A DNA stretch of 17,893 bases from Candidatus Pacearchaeota archaeon (lineage in GTDB: Archaea > Nanobdellota > Nanobdellia > Pacearchaeales > GW2011-AR1): positions 1-17,893 of the forward strand of contig JAFCDH010000007.1 of the NCBI GenBank assembly GCA_017609795.1. The letters are read 5' to 3'. This document shows, in pieces, positions 12,879-17,893 of the stretch (its first letter is position 1; every line of letters starts with the position of its first letter). The position numbers were made by a program, and so were the translations under genes. Under the pieces are notes generated by a model. It had not been told where the DNA came from and searched no databases. It saw only the letters and a list, made by a program, of their open reading frames with translations.

Positions 12879-13841
12879 ATGAAAATAATAGATAATATTT
12901 ATGGTGAAGAGGAAATCAATGAACAAGTTTTAATAGATTTAATTAATTCTCAAGAAATTCAGAGATTAAAAGAGATTTCTCAGTTTGGTCTTCCTGAAAG
13001 ATATTATCATATTCCTGTTTTTTCTAGATATGAACATTCAATAGGTGTTTTAATTTTATTAAGAAGATTAGGTGCTAATTTAGATGAGCAAATAGCAGGA
13101 TTATTACATGATATTTCTCATACAGCTTTTTCTCATGTTATAGATTGGGTTATTGGAGATCCCACAAAAGAAGATCATCAAGATAATATTTATAAGGAAA
13201 TTTTAATTAATTCTAAAATTCCTAGGATTTTAGAGAATCATGGTATGAATCATAATAATTTTTTGGTTTTAGAAGATTTTTCATTACTTGAAAGAGAAGC
13301 TCCGAGTTTGTGTGCTGATAGGATTGATTATTCTTTAAGAGAATTAGTTAATATTAATGGGGAGAGGGTTAATTTTTTAATAAATGATTTAAAAAATTAT
13401 AATAGACAAATTGTTTTTGTTTCTAAGGAAACTGCTAGGATTTTTGCTAGAAAATATATAAATTTACAAAATAATCACTGGGCAGGAACTCAAGCAAGGG
13501 CAAGATATTATTTACTTCGAGAAATTTTAAAAGAAGCTCTTGATAATGAAATTATTTTTGTTACAGATTTTAAAAAAACAGATGAGGAAATTATAAGTAG
13601 GTTAATTGATAGTGGAAATTCTTCTATTATAAATCAATTAAATTTATTAAAAAAACAAATATTTTTTAAAGAAGATGAAAAAGGAATTCCTTTAAGAAAA
13701 AAATTTAGATATGTTGACCCTGAGATTTTGATAGGAGAAAAAATAAGGAGATTATCAGAACTTTCTGAAGAGTATTTTAATATCCTGGAAAGAGAAAAAC
13801 AAAACTTAAAAATTGAAAAAAGGATTGTGATTTTAAAATGA
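12879..13841 (+). CDS. HD-domain phosphohydrolase, dNTPase-like (SAMHD1/COG1078 type)
   Basis: A protein of about 320 residues with the HD signature of metal-dependent phosphohydrolases. RYEHSIGV (H53) is the first ligand, LLHDISHTAFSH gives the H77-D78 doublet plus H81 and H86, and CADRIDYSLRE carries D147. This set and order match the SAMHD1/dGTPase-like group, which cleaves deoxynucleoside triphosphates. A role in adjusting the dNTP pool, or in nucleotide clean-up near the replisome, is inferred; substrate is not known. The start ATG 12879 follows a ribosome site; a GTG at 12852 would add 9 residues. Its ATGA overlap with DP2 (13838-13841) suggests translational coupling, so it sits inside the polD transcription unit. 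Confidence 0.85.
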   Translation: MKIIDNIYGEEEINEQVLIDLINSQEIQRLKEISQFGLPERYYHIPVFSRYEHSIGVLILLRRLGANLDEQIAGLLHDISHTAFSHVIDWVIGDPTKEDHQDNIYKEILINSKIPRILENHGMNHNNFLVLEDFSLLEREAPSLCADRIDYSLRELVNINGERVNFLINDLKNYNRQIVFVSKETARIFARKYINLQNNHWAGTQARARYYLLREILKEALDNEIIFVTDFKKTDEEIISRLIDSGNSSIINQLNLLKKQIFFKEDEKGIPLRKKFRYVDPEILIGEKIRRLSELSEEYFNILEREKQNLKIEKRIVILK

Positions 13842-16800
13842 ACACCAAACAATACTTTGAATATTTGAGCAAAGAAATTCAAAAGAATTATGATATTGCT
13901 CAAAAAGCTAGAGCAAAAGGATTAGATCCTGTTGATGAAGTTGAAGTTCCTCTTGCCTTAACAATGGCTGCAAAAGTTGTTAAATTAGTTGCTACTTTGT
14001 ATCCTCAACTTGATAGAGAAGATATTGTTAATAGGATGTTAGATTTAGAAGAGAAATATGGAGCTTTAGATGCAAGTGTTAGTTTTACTATTGCAGAAGA
14101 AATTGCTAAAGAAAAATATTGTAAGTTCGAAAATCAATTAGACGCAATAGATGCAGGAATTAGAGTTGGTTTTGCATATACTACTTTAGGGGTTGTTAGT
14201 TCTCCAATTGAAGGATATACTGGAATTAAAATAGGAAAAACACAAAAAGGAGAGACTTATATTAAAGCATTTTTTTCAGGTCCGATTAGAAGTGCAGGAA
14301 CTACTGCAACTTGTGTTGTTCTGATTTTGATTGATTATTTAAGACAAGTGTTTGGTTATGCAAAATATGATCCTGTTGAAAAAGAGTGTAAAAGAATTGT
14401 AACTGAATTATATGATTATCATGAAAGAGTTACTAATTTACAATATCTTCCTACTGAAGAAGAAGCTTATTTTATTGCTAAAAATCTTTGTATTCAGGTA
14501 GCAGGAGATCCTACTGAAAAAAAGGAGGTTTCAAATTATAAAAATTTAGAAAGAGTTGAATCAGATTTTATTCGAGGGGGTTTTTGTCTTACTTTAGGTG
14601 AAGGACTTGCTCAAAAAGCAGCTAAGGGTTTAAGAATTTTAAGGGGATTGCAAAAAAATGGTTTTAAAATAAAAGATTGGGAATGGTTAGAAGATTATAT
14701 TAAGTTGCATGAAAAAAGAGAAAAGGGCAAAGCAGATGATAGCCCAACTTATATTAAAGATTTGGTTGCTGGAAGGCCTGTTTTTGGACATCCTGGAAAA
14801 GGTTTTAGATTAAGATATGGTAGGTCTAGAGTTTGTGGATTTTCAGCAGTTTCTGTTCATCCAGCTACAATGGCAATTACTAATGATTTTATAGCTATAG
14901 GAACTCAATTAAAAGTTGAAAAACCTACTAAAGGCTGTGTTGTTACATGCTGTGATTCAATTGAGGGACCTGTTGTTAAACTAAAAAATGGAAGTGTAAA
15001 AAAATTAGAGGATTATCAAGAAGTTAAAGAGCTGTATAAGGAGATTGAAGAGGTTATTTATTTAGGAGATATTTTATTTCCTTTAGGAGATGTAATAAAC
15101 AGAAATGCTGTTTTAATTAAGCCAGGATATGTTGAAGAATGGTGGGGGTTGGAATTGGAAAAGGCTGTAAAAGAAGATAATTCTACTAATAAAAAAACTA
15201 ATAATATTAAACTTAAACAAGAGATTGTAGAGGGAGATGAAGTAAAAAGATTAGGAAGTGAGAAAATTTTAGATATTGAAGATAAAGATTATTATAATAT
15301 TAATTTGGATAAATCAATTGAGCTATCTTTAAAATATAAGATTCCCTTACACCCTAATTATATTTTTTATTGGACACAAATAAATTATAAGCAGTTTTTA
15401 GGTTTTATTGATTGGTTTAATCATTCTAGGGTTCATGAAGGTAAAATATTGTTCCCATATAATAAAAGTGAAAAAGAAAGATTTCAAGTTGGAAAAAGAA
15501 CCTTGGAATTATTGGGAATTGAACATATTATTAGTGTTGAAAATGTTGTTTTAGATGAGGTTAATACTAAGGCATTATTAATTAATTTAGGGTTTGAAAA
15601 GGATTTTAATGGAGACTTAGATATTAAATTTGATTTTAAGAACCAAAATAAGGTTTTAGAAATTATAAATAAATTATCTAAATTTAAGATTAAAGATAAA
15701 GCAGGAGAATTTATTGGAAGTAGAATGGGGAGGCCTGAAAAAGCTAAACTTAGAAAATTAACTGGAAGTCCTAATGTTTTATTTCCTATTGGTGCAGAAG
15801 GTGGGAGATTTAGAAGTGTTAATGAAGCTGTGGAAGTTGGGACAGTCAAATCAACTTTTCCACTTAATTATTGTGAAAAATGTGAAAGAGAAAGTGTTTA
15901 TAGGATTTGTGAAGATTGTGGAGAAAAAACTATTAAAAAGAATTTTTGCAATTTATGTTTTAAAGAAATTAAAGGAGAAAAATGTCTTGTTCATGATAGA
16001 GGAAATAATTTTAAAGAATCAAGAATTGATATGAAACATTATTTTGAAAGAGCAAAAGAAAAATTAGGTTTTGGAAAATATGAGGTTCCTGTTTTAATAA
16101 AAGGAGTTAGAGGAACAAGTTCTGAAGAGCATAGTTTAGAAAATTTAGCAAAGGGGATTTTAAGGGCAAAATATAGTTTATGTGTTAATAAGGATGGCAC
16201 TGTTAGATATGATATGACTGAATTGCCTTTGACTCATTTTAAACCAAAAGAAATTGAAGTGAGTGTTGAAAGATTAAAAGAATTAGGTTATGTTAAAGAT
16301 TATTTAGGAAAAGAATTAAAAAATAATGAACAGATTTTAGAATTAAAACCTCATGACATACTTTTACCTTGTAATGATTTAGCAGGTGATGAAAAAGGGG
16401 ATAATGTTTTTGTTAATGTTGCTAATTTTATTGACGAGCTTTTGATTAAGTTCTATAATTTGTCTGCTTTTTATAATGTTAAAAAAAGAGAAGATTTAAT
16501 TGGAAAGTTGGGTGTTTGTATGGCCCCTCATAATTGTGCAGGTGTTATTTGTAGAATAATTGGTTTTTCAAAAGTTCAAGGATTATTAGCTAGTCCTTAT
16601 ATGCATGCAGCTATTAGAAGAGATTGTTTTGATTATGATACTTATATTTTAGTAAAACAAGGAGGAGTTTGGAGAAATGTTAAGATTGGAGAGTTAGTTG
16701 AAAAATTAAATCCAAAAAAGATTGTAGATAATTATGGTACAAAAGAGATAAAAGTTAAAGGTTTTGAAACAATTGGGTTTGATGGAAAAAAATTAACAAA

Positions 16801-17851
16801 AATTAAAATTAATAATTTTACAAAACACACTAAGATTCCTATGTTGGAAATAAAAACAGCATTAGGGAAAAAGATAAAGGTTACTGAAAATCATAAATTT
16901 TTAGTTGATGGGAATTTAGTAAAAGCATCAGATCTTAAAAAGAGAGATTGTTTAATGATAGCTAGTGAAGTGAAAGTAGGACATAAAAAATTCATAAAAG
17001 ATCCTATTGTTTCTATTACTCTTCTTGGAGAGAAAGAGAGTTATTGTTTAAATGTTGATACTGAAAACCATTTAGTTGTTGCTAATAATATTATTACAAA
17101 GAATTGTGATGGTGATGAAGCAGCAGTTATGCTTTTAGCAGATGTTTTAATTAATTTTTCTAAAAAATTTCTTCCAGCACATAGGGGTGGAACTCAAGAT
17201 GCACCATTAGTTTTAAATGGGCAAATTCGCGCTAAAGAGGTTGATGACCAAATTTTGGATTTTGAATTAGTTGATAATTATCCTTTAGAATTATATGAAA
17301 AGGCTGAAAAAAAATTACATTCTTCTGAAGTTGAGATTGAGATGGTTAAACAAAGATTAGCAAGAGGAGAAGACACTTTTATTAATACAGGATTTACACA
17401 TAATACTTCTGATTTTAATCAAGGAGCAACTTGCAGTAGTTATAAAACTTTACCTACTATGAAAGAAAAAGTTGAGGCTCAGATGGATTTGTGCGTTAAA
17501 TTAAGAAGTGTTGATGAGGGAGATGTTGCTAGGCTTATAATTGATAGACATTTTATGAGAGATTTAAAAGGAAATTTAAGAAAGTTTTCACAACAAGCAT
17601 TTAGATGCACTAAATGTAATGAAAGTTATAGAAGGCCTCCTTTAAATGGTAAATGTGTTTGTGGTGGAAATATAATTTTTACAATTGCTTATGGAAGTAT
17701 TGTAAAGTATTTGGAACATGCTTTAGAATTAACTAGAAATTATAATGTTCCAGATTATATTCATCAAGATTTAATTTTAACAAAAAGATACATTGAAAGT
17801 ATTTTTGGCAAAGATAATGAGAAGCAGGAAAGTATTGGGAAATATTTTTAG
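13838..17851 (+). CDS. polC: DNA polymerase D large subunit DP2, intein-containing
   Basis: DP2 is the catalytic subunit of archaeal family D DNA polymerase. The precursor has 1337 residues, 1177 after removal of a 160-residue intein (930-1089), a usual family length. Residues up to about 390 carry the N-terminal part, with conserved stretches such as GPIRSAGTTATC and PVFGHPGKGFRLRYGRSR. A zinc site has C679, C682, C691, C694, C704, C707 and C716. The conserved core before the intein ends LASPYMHAAIRRD, and after it comes CDGDEAAVMLL, whose Asp1091 and Asp1093 are the catalytic aspartates. The C-terminal zinc finger is C1257, C1260, C1273, C1275. The last eight residues QESIGKYF (1330-1337) form a PCNA-interacting PIP box. 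The start ATG overlaps the stop of the HD gene. Confident. Confidence 0.95.
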   Translation: MNTKQYFEYLSKEIQKNYDIAQKARAKGLDPVDEVEVPLALTMAAKVVKLVATLYPQLDREDIVNRMLDLEEKYGALDASVSFTIAEEIAKEKYCKFENQLDAIDAGIRVGFAYTTLGVVSSPIEGYTGIKIGKTQKGETYIKAFFSGPIRSAGTTATCVVLILIDYLRQVFGYAKYDPVEKECKRIVTELYDYHERVTNLQYLPTEEEAYFIAKNLCIQVAGDPTEKKEVSNYKNLERVESDFIRGGFCLTLGEGLAQKAAKGLRILRGLQKNGFKIKDWEWLEDYIKLHEKREKGKADDSPTYIKDLVAGRPVFGHPGKGFRLRYGRSRVCGFSAVSVHPATMAITNDFIAIGTQLKVEKPTKGCVVTCCDSIEGPVVKLKNGSVKKLEDYQEVKELYKEIEEVIYLGDILFPLGDVINRNAVLIKPGYVEEWWGLELEKAVKEDNSTNKKTNNIKLKQEIVEGDEVKRLGSEKILDIEDKDYYNINLDKSIELSLKYKIPLHPNYIFYWTQINYKQFLGFIDWFNHSRVHEGKILFPYNKSEKERFQVGKRTLELLGIEHIISVENVVLDEVNTKALLINLGFEKDFNGDLDIKFDFKNQNKVLEIINKLSKFKIKDKAGEFIGSRMGRPEKAKLRKLTGSPNVLFPIGAEGGRFRSVNEAVEVGTVKSTFPLNYCEKCERESVYRICEDCGEKTIKKNFCNLCFKEIKGEKCLVHDRGNNFKESRIDMKHYFERAKEKLGFGKYEVPVLIKGVRGTSSEEHSLENLAKGILRAKYSLCVNKDGTVRYDMTELPLTHFKPKEIEVSVERLKELGYVKDYLGKELKNNEQILELKPHDILLPCNDLAGDEKGDNVFVNVANFIDELLIKFYNLSAFYNVKKREDLIGKLGVCMAPHNCAGVICRIIGFSKVQGLLASPYMHAAIRRDCFDYDTYILVKQGGVWRNVKIGELVEKLNPKKIVDNYGTKEIKVKGFETIGFDGKKLTKIKINNFTKHTKIPMLEIKTALGKKIKVTENHKFLVDGNLVKASDLKKRDCLMIASEVKVGHKKFIKDPIVSITLLGEKESYCLNVDTENHLVVANNIITKNCDGDEAAVMLLADVLINFSKKFLPAHRGGTQDAPLVLNGQIRAKEVDDQILDFELVDNYPLELYEKAEKKLHSSEVEIEMVKQRLARGEDTFINTGFTHNTSDFNQGATCSSYKTLPTMKEKVEAQMDLCVKLRSVDEGDVARLIIDRHFMRDLKGNLRKFSQQAFRCTKCNESYRRPPLNGKCVCGGNIIFTIAYGSIVKYLEHALELTRNYNVPDYIHQDLILTKRYIESIFGKDNEKQESIGKYF
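16625..17104 (+). mobile_element. Mini-intein in DP2 at the catalytic site
   Basis: A 160-residue splicing domain without an endonuclease. It begins Cys930 (CFDYDTYILV, block A), has block B with TENH (T1016 to H1019) and a block F/G end NHLVVANNIITKN, terminating in Asn1089 followed by the extein Cys1090. The penultimate residue is Lys1088 instead of the common His. The insertion is RRD/CDGDE, immediately before the catalytic aspartates. This place agrees with the known intein site of the Pyrococcus PolII (DP2) genes, as I recall. No LAGLIDADG motif is present, so this copy should not home by itself. Splicing is likely but slower or altered chemistry is possible because of the Lys. Confidence 0.9.
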
Positions 17852-17872
17852 GATTGTGAATACTGGTAATGT

Positions 17873-17893
17873 ATGAAATGTGATGATTTGAAC
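17873..17893 (+). CDS. Possible start of a next gene, cut by the window end
   Basis: An ATG at 17873 opens a frame (MKCDDLN) that runs to the end of the window, 21 nt after the DP2 stop. There are only seven codons and no clear ribosome site, so it could be chance. Confidence 0.2.

Noticed and set aside
15484..15849. 121-residue minus-strand frame inside DP2
   Set aside because: It is the Leu/Ser/Asn-rich shadow of conserved DP2 sequence.

Overview
The window looks like a piece of an AT-rich archaeal chromosome, most likely from a DPANN lineage such as the Woesearchaeota/Pacearchaeota. The domain is read from archaeal-only replication genes: Orc1/Cdc6 and both subunits of family D DNA polymerase (DP1 and DP2). 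TATA boxes centred about 25 nt upstream of several start codons point to leaderless transcripts, and one start has a Shine-Dalgarno match to the archaeal 16S tail. The DPANN assignment is an inference from base composition, small genes and general character.

Left part (1-3240): small genes of mostly unknown role. They are a two-repeat CxxC-x17-CxxC zinc protein preceded by a six-codon leaderless ORF, a long coiled-coil protein, a 60-residue orphan, an 86-residue orphan whose reading frame may start upstream of its first ATG, and two small membrane-associated proteins.

Middle (3240-5800): two convergent genes, at 3742-4350 (+) and 4757-5458 (-). Both encode an N-terminal coiled coil, a low-complexity linker and a C-terminal helix-turn-helix. 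Each carries its own family of short DNA repeats inside its coding sequence: TGTTYAAACA in the first, and TGTCGAAG plus eight tandem TGTC units in the second. The intergenic DNA around them is also rich in repeats. A small winged-helix gene lies behind the second one. This is the least explained and possibly newest part of the window.

Next (5981-8344): a doubly membrane-anchored, sequon-rich surface protein, a SecB-like protein and a PRC-barrel protein.

Right part (8345-17851): a probable replication origin with three ORB-like boxes around a very AT-rich stretch, directly followed by orc1/cdc6, polD small subunit, an HD-domain phosphohydrolase and polD large subunit, all on the + strand. The orc1 gene is split by an endonuclease-bearing intein in the Walker A loop. 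The DP2 gene is split by a mini-intein directly before the catalytic aspartates. Origin, initiator, polymerase and a possible nucleotide-pool enzyme thus form one replication cluster, and protein splicing is needed to make both the initiator ATPase and the polymerase active.
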